Origin: Flavobacteriaceae bacterium
GTDB taxonomy: Bacteria; Bacteroidota; Bacteroidia; Flavobacteriales; Flavobacteriaceae
Length of the DNA: 64,000 nt
Direction: 5' to 3'
NCBI GenBank assembly: GCA_947457615.1
Contig: CANGWK010000004.1
Span: 1 to 64,000, forward strand
Shown: positions 52,424-60,337 of the stretch, one piece after another
How the letters are laid out: every line of letters begins with the position of its first letter
How positions within the stretch are numbered: the first letter of the stretch is position 1
The notes under the pieces: model-generated
What the model was told of the DNA's origin: nothing
Seen by the model: only the letters and a program-made list of their open reading frames with translations
Databases searched by the model: none
Program-made: the position numbers and the translations under genes

Positions 52424-54127
52424 ATGAAAAATAGTATACTTTATAAAATTGTTCTTTCTTTTTTTCTTTTTTGTCAGATCGGTTTTTCTCAGGTTGACGT
52501 TGTTTATTCTGATTTAGTCTGGTCAGATGAATTTAATACGAATGGCGCTGTAAATTCAAATAATTGGTTTCATCAAACCCAATTGCCTGCAGGTGGAAGT
52601 TGGTATAATAATGAAGAACAACATTATACCAATCTATTAACTAATTCATTTGTAAATGCGGGAATGTTAAATATCGTTGCTAAAAAAGAAAATTTTACTG
52701 ATCAAGGGATTACTAAAGAATATACTTCAGCACGATTAAATTCTAAATTTGCTTTCAAATACGGACGAATAGATGTTAGAGCAAAGTTACCAATTGCGTC
52801 TGGTACTTGGCCAGCGATATGGATGTTAGGAAAAAACATTAATGAACCAGGAGGTTATTTTTCATCTTCTTTTGGTACCACAAATTGGCCTGCTTGTGGT
52901 GAAATTGATATAATGGAGCATGGAATTTTTCCATCACAATCTATAAATTATGTGCAAAGTACCTTGCATACACCCTCTTCATATGGAGGTTCAGTAAATA
53001 ATGGCGGTACAATCGCTTCCGATTTAGCTAATAATTATCATGTGTATTCTTTGAATTGGTCACCATTTCAAATGTCCTTTTTATTAGATGGAGTTGTTTA
53101 TTACACTTATAATCCATCCATCAAAGACGCAACTACTTGGCCATTTGATAATGAGCAATATATATTATTAAATGTTGCTTTGGGAGGTGTTGCAGGAATA
53201 ATTCCCTCTAATTATACTCAATCTTCAATGTTGATTGACTATGTTAGAGTATATCAAAATACAATCGTAGACGCGGAGCCCCCTCTAAATTTTACTGCTT
53301 CCATCGGTGCTGTAACTAGTACATCAGTTGAGTTATTATTAAATGCAACTGATAATTCAGGAACAATTGGTTATAATATTGCTTATGGAACTTCTTCTAA
53401 TGGAATTTCAGGAACATCCGGAATTCAAAAATCGGTAATTATATCTGGTTTAAATCCTAATACACTATATGATTTTACTGTTACAGCAAATGATTTATCT
53501 GGAAATTATGCAGCAAATAATCCAATTGTTGTTAGCACTACCACTTTACCAAACTCCACTTTAATTTGTTCTGGAACTTCTAGTTTGGCGCAAAATGGAT
53601 CTTTTACTTCGGGTTATAATTATGAATTCCAAACTAACGGAAACGATGTAAAAATCACCTACGGATTATTAGATACAGATAAAGTAGGGGTAGTTGCTTT
53701 TTTATGGAAACAATCTCCTTTTTCTGAGTTGCAAATGACTAACGTTTCAGGTAATATATTTACTCGTACAATTACGGGTCAAACGATTGGTTCTACAATA
53801 AATTACGGAGTTAAATTTGCTTTTGCTGGCGGAATGTCGGTAACCAATTACTATTCTTATGTTGTGGGGAGCGCTTGTATGATGGGTACATCCCAATTTT
53901 CAGAATTAAACGAAATTTCTTTTCCAAACCCTGTTTCAGATAGAGTTAATATCAACTCTAATATAACTTTAGATAAAATAGAAATTTACAGCATTTTAGG
54001 CAATCTAGTATTGAAAACCGAAACTAATACAAGTTCAATAGATGTATCTAGTTTATCAACTGGAGTTTATTTAATAACTATTTACTCCGGTTCTGAAAAA
54101 ATAACAAAAAAAATTATTGTTCAATAA
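52424..54127 (+). CDS. Secreted GH16 beta-glucanase with FN3 and T9SS type A domains
   Basis: A 567-aa exported enzyme (signal MKNSILYKIVLSFFLFCQIGFSQ). Residues about 25-280 form a GH16 catalytic domain with CGEIDIMEHG (E160, D162, E165) and WYNNEEQHYTN, again laminarinase-like. A fibronectin III domain follows (about 288-372, PPLNFTASIGAVTSTSVELLL). Next is an unassigned about 105-residue beta domain (ICSGTSSLAQNGSFTSGYNY ... NYYSYVVGSAC), then a T9SS type A sorting domain (EISFPNPVSDRV, SLSTGVYLITIY). It is the extracellular partner of the GH16 lipoprotein and would start attack on insoluble or long glucan. Confidence 0.92.
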   Translation: MKNSILYKIVLSFFLFCQIGFSQVDVVYSDLVWSDEFNTNGAVNSNNWFHQTQLPAGGSWYNNEEQHYTNLLTNSFVNAGMLNIVAKKENFTDQGITKEYTSARLNSKFAFKYGRIDVRAKLPIASGTWPAIWMLGKNINEPGGYFSSSFGTTNWPACGEIDIMEHGIFPSQSINYVQSTLHTPSSYGGSVNNGGTIASDLANNYHVYSLNWSPFQMSFLLDGVVYYTYNPSIKDATTWPFDNEQYILLNVALGGVAGIIPSNYTQSSMLIDYVRVYQNTIVDAEPPLNFTASIGAVTSTSVELLLNATDNSGTIGYNIAYGTSSNGISGTSGIQKSVIISGLNPNTLYDFTVTANDLSGNYAANNPIVVSTTTLPNSTLICSGTSSLAQNGSFTSGYNYEFQTNGNDVKITYGLLDTDKVGVVAFLWKQSPFSELQMTNVSGNIFTRTITGQTIGSTINYGVKFAFAGGMSVTNYYSYVVGSACMMGTSQFSELNEISFPNPVSDRVNINSNITLDKIEIYSILGNLVLKTETNTSSIDVSSLSTGVYLITIYSGSEKITKKIIVQ

Positions 54128-54149
54128 TCAATAAAAATTTTATCAGAAA

Positions 54150-54184
54150 AAGTGTTTGAAGGCTTTGTTTTTCAAAGACTTCTT
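54150..54184 (+). terminator. Probable terminator after the secreted GH16 gene
   Basis: AAGTGTTTGA pairs with TCAAAGACTT with one mismatch, and T-rich DNA follows. It is weaker than the other hairpins, but it stands in the right place at the end of the glucan locus. Confidence 0.5.
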
Positions 54185-54292
54185 TATTTTTTACAATAAA
54201 AATAATTTCATATTTTTTGTCGTTATTGTGTAAAAAGTGTTAAATTTTATTTTTTTATTTGGATATTAAGAAATTATTAAGTTATATTTGGC

Positions 54293-54300
54293 TATAATTT
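54293..54300 (+). promoter_or_regulatory. -7 promoter element for the ECF sigma gene at 54385
   Basis: TATATTTG, an exact consensus match about 85 nt before the ATG, leaving a leader of roughly 80 nt. Confidence 0.55.
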
Positions 54301-54384
54301 ATTAAACTTTAACAGTCGCCTATCGAATAAAATTACTTTTAGATAAATATTTAGATTTTTAACACAACACTAAAAGGTAATTTT

Positions 54385-54969
54385 ATGGCTACTATTCAAA
54401 TCCCAGACGCTTTATTGGTAAAGAATTATATAGCAGGAGACGAAAACTCTTTGTCTATATTAATTAACAAACATCAATCTAAAATTTATGGTTTTATATA
54501 TTCCAAAATGCCAGATCGCGATGTTGCTGACGACATTTTTCAAGATACTTTTATTAAAGTAATTAAAACCTTGAAATCTAATTCTTATAATGAGGAAGGT
54601 AAGTTCTTGCCTTGGGTAATGCGAATTTCTCATAATTTAATTGTAGATCATTTCAGAAAAAATAAAAAAATGCCAATGCTTAGAGAAACTGAAGATTTTT
54701 CAATTTTCTCTATTTTATCTGATTCGTCTCCAAATGCAGAGTGCAGGATTATCACAGATGCCATTGAAAAAGATTTGCAAAAAATCATTCAAGAGCTTCC
54801 AGATGACCAAAAAGAAGTATTGCTAATGCGAATTTATCAAGACTTAAGTTTTAATGAAATTGCAGAACTAACCGGCGTAAGTATTAATACTGCATTAGGA
54901 AGAATGCGATATGCTTTAATGAATTTGAGAAAAATAATAGAGAAAAATAATATTGTTTTAACTAATTAA
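54385..54969 (+). CDS. ECF RNA polymerase sigma factor
   Basis: A 194-aa ECF sigma-70 factor. Region 2 is VADDIFQDTFIKVIKTLKSN with FLPWVMRISHNLIVDHFRK. Region 4 is LPDDQKEVLLMRIYQDLSFNEIAELTGVSINTALGRMRYAL. It lacks an adjacent classical anti-sigma gene. The only close same-strand neighbour is a 47-aa ORF 48 nt downstream. It is not similar enough to the sigma factor at 27987 to be a recent duplicate. It could control stress or envelope genes; the regulon cannot be deduced. Confidence 0.88.
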   Translation: MATIQIPDALLVKNYIAGDENSLSILINKHQSKIYGFIYSKMPDRDVADDIFQDTFIKVIKTLKSNSYNEEGKFLPWVMRISHNLIVDHFRKNKKMPMLRETEDFSIFSILSDSSPNAECRIITDAIEKDLQKIIQELPDDQKEVLLMRIYQDLSFNEIAELTGVSINTALGRMRYALMNLRKIIEKNNIVLTN

Positions 54970-55017
54970 ACAATATTAGAGTTGCTATCACGTTATATAT
55001 ATCATATAACTTAACCC

Positions 55018-55161
55018 ATGGCAAAAATCTACTCTAAAAAAGCATTATCAAGCGCTAAAATGTTACCTAAAAAAGAAACAATTAGTTTTATTCTTAATTA
55101 TTCAAAAGCATTGAATATTATGAAAATAGGTAACCGCAACTTTGAAATTATTGCTAATTAA
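55018..55161 (+). CDS. 47-aa small protein downstream of the ECF sigma gene (not in ORF track)
   Basis: An open frame from ATG 55018 to TAA 55161, shorter than the track cut-off. The sequence is basic with an amphipathic centre (PKKETISFILNYSKALNIMK) and an ending NRNFEIIAN. There is no signal or membrane helix. It ends at a perfect palindromic terminator (55164-55191). Its position suggests cotranscription with the sigma gene and a possible regulatory role. From memory, similar short proteins accompany this sigma factor in related Flavobacterium, which would support it being real; I could not check. Confidence 0.6.
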   Translation: MAKIYSKKALSSAKMLPKKETISFILNYSKALNIMKIGNRNFEIIAN

Positions 55162-55163
55162 TT

Positions 55164-55191
55164 AATATCCCGATAAATTTATCGGGATATT
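55164..55191. terminator. Perfect palindromic bidirectional terminator
   Basis: A 28-bp perfect palindrome (arm AATATCCCGATAAA) flanked by A/T runs. It ends the small ORF on the plus strand and contains the last codons and stop of endonuclease III on the minus strand. Confidence 0.75.
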
Positions 55192-55841
55192 CTTTTTGGT
55201 ATTGTTTTCTTCAAAATTGATTTTCTTCCAATAGTTTGGGTAATGACATCTTTTTCAATAATCCAACCTCTAGCAGGTGAGTATTCTCTACCATACCAAA
55301 TAATTTGAAGATGCAAATCATTCCATAATTCTTTTGGAAATAATGCTTTAGCATCTTTTTCGGTTTGTACTACATTTTTCCCATTACTTAAATTCCATCG
55401 GTACATTAATCGATGTATGTGGGTGTCAACCGGAAACGCTGGAACACCAAACGCTTGGCTCATTACTACACTTGCTGTTTTATGTCCAACAGCAGGAAGT
55501 GCTTCAAGTGCCTCAAAACTTTGGGGTACTTCGCCATTATATTGGTCTAATAATATGTGAGATAATCCATGAATTCCTTTGGACTTCATTGGAGATAAAC
55601 CACAGGGACGAATTATTTCTTTTATTTCTTCCACACTCATTTTCACCATATCTCTAGGGTTATCTGCTTTGGCGAATAGCAATGGGGTAATTTTATTAAC
55701 CCTAACATCTGTGCATTGAGCCGAAAGCAAGACAGCAATCAGCAAAGTATAGGGGTCTTTATGATCTAAAGGTATTGGAATGGATGGATATAGTTCTTTT
55801 AACGTATTTATAACAAATGTTCCACGTTCTTTTTTGTTCAT
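55179..55841 (-). CDS. nth: Endonuclease III family DNA glycosylase/lyase lacking the Fe-S cluster
   Basis: A 220-aa helix-hairpin-helix DNA glycosylase that removes oxidised pyrimidines and nicks abasic sites. The start is taken at MNKKERGTFV, where homology to Nth begins; the track adds 28 codons. The HhH and catalytic lysine are in LPAVGHKTASVV (K121) and the catalytic aspartate is in PVDTHIHRL (D139), close to E. coli K120 and D138. The C-terminal C-x6-C-x2-C-x5-C [4Fe-4S] motif is absent: the region reads YGREYSPARGWIIEKDVIT with no cysteines. The enzyme should still be active, as cluster-free homologues are known. Confidence 0.9.
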   Translation of the reverse strand: MNKKERGTFVINTLKELYPSIPIPLDHKDPYTLLIAVLLSAQCTDVRVNKITPLLFAKADNPRDMVKMSVEEIKEIIRPCGLSPMKSKGIHGLSHILLDQYNGEVPQSFEALEALPAVGHKTASVVMSQAFGVPAFPVDTHIHRLMYRWNLSNGKNVVQTEKDAKALFPKELWNDLHLQIIWYGREYSPARGWIIEKDVITQTIGRKSILKKTIPKRISR

Positions 55842-55939
55842 TTGTAGTCTTATTTGAGTTGTAAAATAAGTCAATTTCATCGACAATTGCAATACCAATA
55901 AAACTGTAAATTGAAAATAATTCATAAACTAAATTATAA

Positions 55940-56392
55940 ATGACTACATTAAAAAAAGGAGATAAAGCTCCTAATTTTTCAGGAAAAGATCAAGACGGAA
56001 AGCTTTATTCATTAGCAGATTTTGAAGGAAAAAAATTGGTAGTGTTTTTCTATCCAAAAGCAAATACAACTGGTTGCACAGCTGAAGCATGCGATTTAAG
56101 AGATAACTTTAGTCGTTTTCAAGGTGATAATTACGAATTACTCGGTGTAAGTGCCGATACTGAAAAAGCACAATTTAAATTTAAAGAAAAATTTGATTTA
56201 CCTTTTCCTTTATTAGCTGATGAGGATAAATCTGTTATACAAGCATTTGGAGTTTGGGGACCGAAAAAATTTATGGGAAAAGAATACGATGGTATCCATA
56301 GAACCACTTTTGTGATTGATGAAAATGGTTTTATTGATAATGTAATTTCTGATGTAAAAACTAAAGCCCATGCAACTCAAATATTGGGATAA
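55940..56392 (+). CDS. bcp: Thiol peroxidase Bcp (peroxiredoxin Q)
   Basis: A 150-aa cytoplasmic atypical 2-Cys peroxiredoxin that reduces hydrogen and organic peroxides with thioredoxin. The peroxidatic and resolving cysteines lie five apart in TTGCTAEACDLRD (C46, C51), the BCP subtype hallmark. Also visible are the N-terminal GDKAPNFSGKDQDGK, LLADEDKSVIQAFGVWG and the conserved RTTFVIDENG. Length is standard. It starts 98 nt from the divergent endonuclease III start. Confidence 0.95.
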   Translation: MTTLKKGDKAPNFSGKDQDGKLYSLADFEGKKLVVFFYPKANTTGCTAEACDLRDNFSRFQGDNYELLGVSADTEKAQFKFKEKFDLPFPLLADEDKSVIQAFGVWGPKKFMGKEYDGIHRTTFVIDENGFIDNVISDVKTKAHATQILG

Positions 56393-56402
56393 ACTTTATA
56401 AA

Positions 56403-56969
56403 TTATAATTTATCAAGCATAATTCTTTTATTAAAAATATTACTTTTTTTGAAATCGCGAGGAGTCATTCCGGTAATTTGTTTAAATTGTGCTGATAAAT
56501 GCGCTACACTACTATAATTTAGTGTTTGCATTATCTCATTTAAGCTAAGTTCATCATACAGAATTAATTCTTTTATTTTTTCTATTTTATTCAGTACAAT
56601 ATAATGTTGGATCGTTTTTCCTGTTACTTCTTTAAATAGATTGGATAAATAGTTATAGTTATGGTTTAGTTTTTCACTTAAAAAAACGGAAATTTTTTCT
56701 TTAGGAATTTCATCAGAGTAATGAATCATTTCAACAATAATATTCTTTAATCTTTCTACCACGGTAGACTCTTTTTCATCCATCAACTCCAAACCATAAC
56801 GATTTAGTAATTTTTCTAATTCTTTTCTTTTTTCTTCTGAAATTTGATTTTCTGAAATTTTAACTTCTCCTAAATCAACACAAGTGTATTGAATACCTAA
56901 CGAACTTAAGGTGTCCTTAACTACAATTTTGCATCGCAGTGAAACCATATTTTTAATGTGTATTTTCAT
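56403..56969 (-). CDS. AraC family transcriptional regulator
   Basis: A 188-aa regulator. Residues about 80-180 form an AraC-type double helix-turn-helix: SEKLNHNYNYLSNLFKEVTG for the first HTH, then LSLNEIMQTLNYSSVAHLSAQF and the signature end TGMTPRDFKK. The N-terminal about 70 residues are short, with no cupin domain. They begin IKNMVSLRCKIVVKDTL, which resembles a ferredoxin-like metal-binding strand (NMVCxxC) with the first cysteine replaced by serine. A 7-1-7 palindrome lies 34 nt upstream of the start (57003-57017). The ligand is unknown. Confidence 0.85.
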   Translation of the reverse strand: MKIHIKNMVSLRCKIVVKDTLSSLGIQYTCVDLGEVKISENQISEEKRKELEKLLNRYGLELMDEKESTVVERLKNIIVEMIHYSDEIPKEKISVFLSEKLNHNYNYLSNLFKEVTGKTIQHYIVLNKIEKIKELILYDELSLNEIMQTLNYSSVAHLSAQFKQITGMTPRDFKKSNIFNKRIMLDKL

Positions 56970-57410
56970 ACTACTTTTCGATTAAAAAAATAAATAAAAC
57001 TTCAGAAATTATTTCTGTAATTAAAAATCAATCTTTTAGTAGGTAAAAATTAAAATAAGTTTCCAATTATTTATGAATTTGGGGATATGGAAACGGTAAC
57101 AAAAAAATAACTCTCCGTAGCTTTACGTTATTTAATTTCAATAAAGGTAATTTAAAAAAAATTAATTCACATAAAATCTCATCAATATTATTAGGAAGAA
57201 TTTTAAAGTTATTAATTTGATATTTTCTCTATTTATATGAGGTTAAATAAGGTTTATCAAATTACACATAAAAAAAATATCAGAATATCAATATCATAAA
57301 TTAAAATTAGGGATTTAAAAATGTTGGGAATCAATAGTGTTGTTCTAAAAAAGATCAAATTTTGTAAGTTGTATTTTTAAAATCATTTAATTTTAATCAA
57401 ATAGAAAGTA
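56970..57410. other. Long AT-rich intergenic region
   Basis: About 440 nt without a credible ORF between the AraC gene and the terminator of the next minus-strand gene. Apart from the palindrome at 57003-57017 I see no promoter, RNA structure or repeat I can defend. It is the longest gene-free stretch in the window. Confidence 0.5.
57003..57017. promoter_or_regulatory. Short palindrome upstream of the AraC-type gene, possible operator
   Basis: CAGAAAT-T-ATTTCTG, a perfect 7-bp inverted repeat around one base, 34 nt upstream of the AraC gene start. AraC proteins often bind direct repeats, so autoregulation through this site is only a possibility. Confidence 0.3.
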
Positions 57411-57441
57411 AAAAAAATCCTCAATTTTTAATTGAGGATTT
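57411..57441 (-). terminator. Rho-independent terminator of the 57451 gene
   Basis: AAATCCTCAATT pairs perfectly with AATTGAGGATTT across a 3-nt loop. On the minus strand the stem is followed by a T tract. Confidence 0.8.
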
Positions 57442-57450
57442 AATAAATTA

Positions 57451-58923
57451 TTATTTTTGTTCTACTAAAATTCTATTTGGATCGAAGCCAAACAAATGGT
57501 GCAGTTTAATTAATTCGGCTGTTCCCTCGGGTAATAATCTTTCCCAGCCAGTATTTCCTGTAGCAATCATTTTTAATATTTCCCTTGAAAAGATTTTTAA
57601 ATTCTCTTTGTCGTATTCGGAAACATCGATTACTTTACCGTTATATGCAAAGAATTTATATAACTCTTTCATTCTAGGATGTACTTTTAAGTTTTGAGAA
57701 GTAATAACTTCCCCATCTTCTATCATCGGATATAAATATACTTTTAAATCGCGATAGAATAATTTTCCGAAAGCTTCTAAAATTCCACCACTTAAATGAC
57801 GGTAGTATTTTTCGTCAAAAATATCAACTAAATTATTTACACCCATTACCAATCCCATTCGGGCTTTGGTATAACTTGAGAAATATTCTACAACTTTATA
57901 ATATTCTTGAAAATTCGAAATCATTACCGTTTGCCCAAGTGAACATAGTAATTCTGCACGATCCATAAAATCACGCTCGTCAATTTCTCCTTCAGATCGT
58001 AAATTAGAAAGAGTAATTTCAAATATTACAAAAGTATTATCTTTTTCAACCTTATTTTCTTTTACAAACATCTCTAAAGAACGATCCAACATATCCATAT
58101 TAACTTTTGTAACTGGACGGAAGCTTCCTCTTAAAGCCAAGATGTTTTTCTTGTATAATACTGCAGCGGGTAAAATGTTATGTCCATTCGGACTAAACAT
58201 TACAGCATCAGTCATTCCATTTTTTACTAATTGTAAACTCATCAGTCGGTTATCTACATTAGCGAAACGGGGCCCTGAAAAATTAATAGTATCAATCTCC
58301 AATTGGTCTTTTTCTAAATGATCATAAAGATAACGAAGTAATTTCTTAGGGTCATTGTATTTATAGAATGCACCATATATAAGGTTTACACCAAGAATAC
58401 CAAGTGTTTCTTGTTGTAATCTTGCATCGGTTTCTTTAAATCTAATATGAAGTATAATTTCATTGTAATCTTCATCGGGCTCTATTTGGTACTTAATTCC
58501 AACCCATCCATGTCCTTTAAATTGTTTTGCAAAGTCAATCGTAGCAACGGTATTGGCATAACTAAAAAACATTTTATTAGGATGTTTTATTCGATCCAAA
58601 CGCTTTTCAATTAAATCTACCTCGTGGGATAGCATTTTAGTTAAACGACTTTCAGTTACATAACGGCCATCTTCTTCAATACCATAAATAGCATCACTAA
58701 AGTCTTTGTCGTAGGCTGACATTGCTTTCGCGATCGTTCCTGACGAACCTCCAGCTCTAAAAAAATGACGAACAGTTTCTTGTCCCGCACCAATTTCCGC
58801 AAAAGTTCCATAGATATTTTCGTTCAAGTTAATTCGTAACGCCTTATCTTTAACAGATGGAATTTGCTCTATAACTTTATCACCTTTTAATTTTATGTCT
58901 AATCCTGAATTTCCCATAATCAT
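57451..58923 (-). CDS. Large conserved protein of unknown function (often mislabelled in databases)
   Basis: A 490-aa soluble protein without signal peptide or membrane segments. Residues such as ENIYGTFAEIGAGQETVRHFFRAGGSSGTIAKAMSAYDKDFSD are strongly patterned and look like a conserved core, followed by MLSHEVDLIEKRL and FSYANTVATIDF. I recall homologues carrying unsupported labels such as nicotinate-nucleotide adenylyltransferase or TonB receptor. No HxGH nucleotidyltransferase motif is present, which argues against the first. The start may be the second Met (MGNSGLD), because the -7 element at 58936 is very close to the first. Function unknown. Confidence 0.7.
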   Translation of the reverse strand: MIMGNSGLDIKLKGDKVIEQIPSVKDKALRINLNENIYGTFAEIGAGQETVRHFFRAGGSSGTIAKAMSAYDKDFSDAIYGIEEDGRYVTESRLTKMLSHEVDLIEKRLDRIKHPNKMFFSYANTVATIDFAKQFKGHGWVGIKYQIEPDEDYNEIILHIRFKETDARLQQETLGILGVNLIYGAFYKYNDPKKLLRYLYDHLEKDQLEIDTINFSGPRFANVDNRLMSLQLVKNGMTDAVMFSPNGHNILPAAVLYKKNILALRGSFRPVTKVNMDMLDRSLEMFVKENKVEKDNTFVIFEITLSNLRSEGEIDERDFMDRAELLCSLGQTVMISNFQEYYKVVEYFSSYTKARMGLVMGVNNLVDIFDEKYYRHLSGGILEAFGKLFYRDLKVYLYPMIEDGEVITSQNLKVHPRMKELYKFFAYNGKVIDVSEYDKENLKIFSREILKMIATGNTGWERLLPEGTAELIKLHHLFGFDPNRILVEQK

Positions 58924-58935
58924 TTATATACATTG

Positions 58936-58943
58936 CAAAGTTA
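58936..58943 (-). promoter_or_regulatory. -7 promoter element for the 57451 gene
   Basis: The minus strand reads TAACTTTG, an exact consensus match about 13 nt upstream of the track start. It leaves almost no leader for the first ATG and favours the second. Confidence 0.6.
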
Positions 58944-58978
58944 GTAAAATTGATGATTTATAAAACGATAATTAATGC

Positions 58979-58986
58979 TATTTTTG
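58979..58986 (+). promoter_or_regulatory. -7 promoter element for the MBL hydrolase gene
   Basis: TATTTTTG, an exact consensus match 54 nt before ATG 59041. It is divergent with the minus-strand element at 58936-58943. Confidence 0.6.
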
Positions 58987-59040
58987 TATTAAAATAAATA
59001 ACAATTAATATTAACTATTTACTATCCAAAATCATAAAAA

Positions 59041-59805
59041 ATGGAGGTTTATTTTTTAGGAACTGGCACATCTCAAGGAATTCCCGTTATAGGGAGCCAC
59101 CACTCTGTATGTCTTAGTGATAATCCTAAAGACAAGCGTTTGCGTGTTTCTGTATGGATACATAATAAGGACACTTCTATTGTTATAGATTGTGGTCCTG
59201 ATTTTAGGCAGCAAATGATTACTTCTAATTGCAAAAAAGTAGATGCTATTTTGTTTACTCATGAGCATTCCGATCACACTGCCGGAATTGACGATATTAG
59301 GCCTTTTAATTTTAAACAAGGAAAAATCCCAATATATGGCCATGCAAGGGTAATTCAAAATCTGAAAAAACGTTTTGAATATGTTTTTGAAACCGAAAAT
59401 AGATACCCAGGAGCACCCTCGGTTGAACCTATAGAGGTAGTGAATGATGTTCCTTTTAAGGTTAATGATATAAATATAATTCCTATAAATGCCTCCCACG
59501 GTAACCTACAAGTTTTTGGCTATCGAATGGATAATTTTGTCTATTTAACCGATGTAAAAACTATTGAAACTGAAGAAATAGAAAAAATAAAAGGGGTAAA
59601 TATATTGGTTATTAATGCGTTAAGAGAAGAGCCCCACCATTCACACTTTAGTTTGCAAGATGCTTTAGATTTTGTAACTTTGGTGCAGCCAAAAACAACC
59701 TACTTAACCCATATTAGTCATTTATTAGGCTTTCATGATTTAGTAGAAAAAAAGTTGCCACCAAATGTATTTTTGGCTTATGATAACTTAGAAATATCTA
59801 TTTAA
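59041..59805 (+). CDS. MBL-fold metallo-hydrolase (PhnP-like)
   Basis: A 254-aa cytoplasmic metallo-beta-lactamase-fold hydrolase. The zinc motif is HEHSDHTAGIDD, preceded by VIDCGPDFRQQM; later ligands are in INASHGNLQV and LTHISHLLGFHD. The opening MEVYFLGTGTSQGIPVIG matches the PhnP (cyclic phosphodiesterase) / RNase Z-like branch. The extra structural cysteines of PhnP are absent and no phn genes are nearby. The substrate is probably a cyclic phosphodiester or small nucleotide. It is followed by a small membrane protein gene after 1 nt. Confidence 0.82.
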   Translation: MEVYFLGTGTSQGIPVIGSHHSVCLSDNPKDKRLRVSVWIHNKDTSIVIDCGPDFRQQMITSNCKKVDAILFTHEHSDHTAGIDDIRPFNFKQGKIPIYGHARVIQNLKKRFEYVFETENRYPGAPSVEPIEVVNDVPFKVNDINIIPINASHGNLQVFGYRMDNFVYLTDVKTIETEEIEKIKGVNILVINALREEPHHSHFSLQDALDFVTLVQPKTTYLTHISHLLGFHDLVEKKLPPNVFLAYDNLEISI

Positions 59806-59806
59806 A

Positions 59807-60298
59807 ATGAAACGACAATTATACTTATACTTATTTATTATCTCTGCTTTAGTGGCCGGGTTTACGTATATGTATTTTAGTAAAGCACTAGCATTTGAAA
59901 AGAAAAAAAATGAAAGTGAATTAAAATACTTTAAAGATAGCATAAATGGCATTTATGATAAATTAGAAGATGCCAATCATTTTTCTCTTGAATATAATGA
60001 TAATGCCAAAGAATATTTTGCAGATTATGACGTTATAAAATTGATGCCTCAAATAAAAGAAGCATTGTTAGCATTTAATGACGATCCCAAAGGAAATATT
60101 TATACTGGACAAGAAAAACTAGGAGAACAAAAATTCATTATTAATAAAATTAAAATATTAAACCACCGTTGGATTGTTGCCGACTATAGTGACGGAAAAT
60201 ATTGGGGTGATGTAGTATTGAAATATTTTGTTGATAAAGATGGAAAAATCACTTTTCAAATAATGGATTCATTTATTTATCCTAAACAAGAATATTAA
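59807..60298 (+). CDS. Hypothetical single-span membrane protein
   Basis: A 163-aa protein with one N-terminal helix (LYLYLFIISALVAGFTYMYF) and a soluble domain likely facing the periplasm. Visible features are a coiled-coil-like stretch (ESELKYFKDSINGIYDKLE) and VADYSDGKYWGDVVLKYFVDKDG. I do not recognise a family. It starts 1 nt after the MBL hydrolase stop, so the two are cotranscribed and probably translationally coupled. Confidence 0.65.
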   Translation: MKRQLYLYLFIISALVAGFTYMYFSKALAFEKKKNESELKYFKDSINGIYDKLEDANHFSLEYNDNAKEYFADYDVIKLMPQIKEALLAFNDDPKGNIYTGQEKLGEQKFIINKIKILNHRWIVADYSDGKYWGDVVLKYFVDKDGKITFQIMDSFIYPKQEY

Positions 60299-60337
60299 TA
60301 TAAATAAAATTTTAAGCCCAATAAAATTTTAAATTCA

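Noticed and set aside
57451-58923. Nicotinate-nucleotide adenylyltransferase
   Set aside because: Lacks the HxGH nucleotide-binding motif near the N-terminus and is more than twice the normal length.
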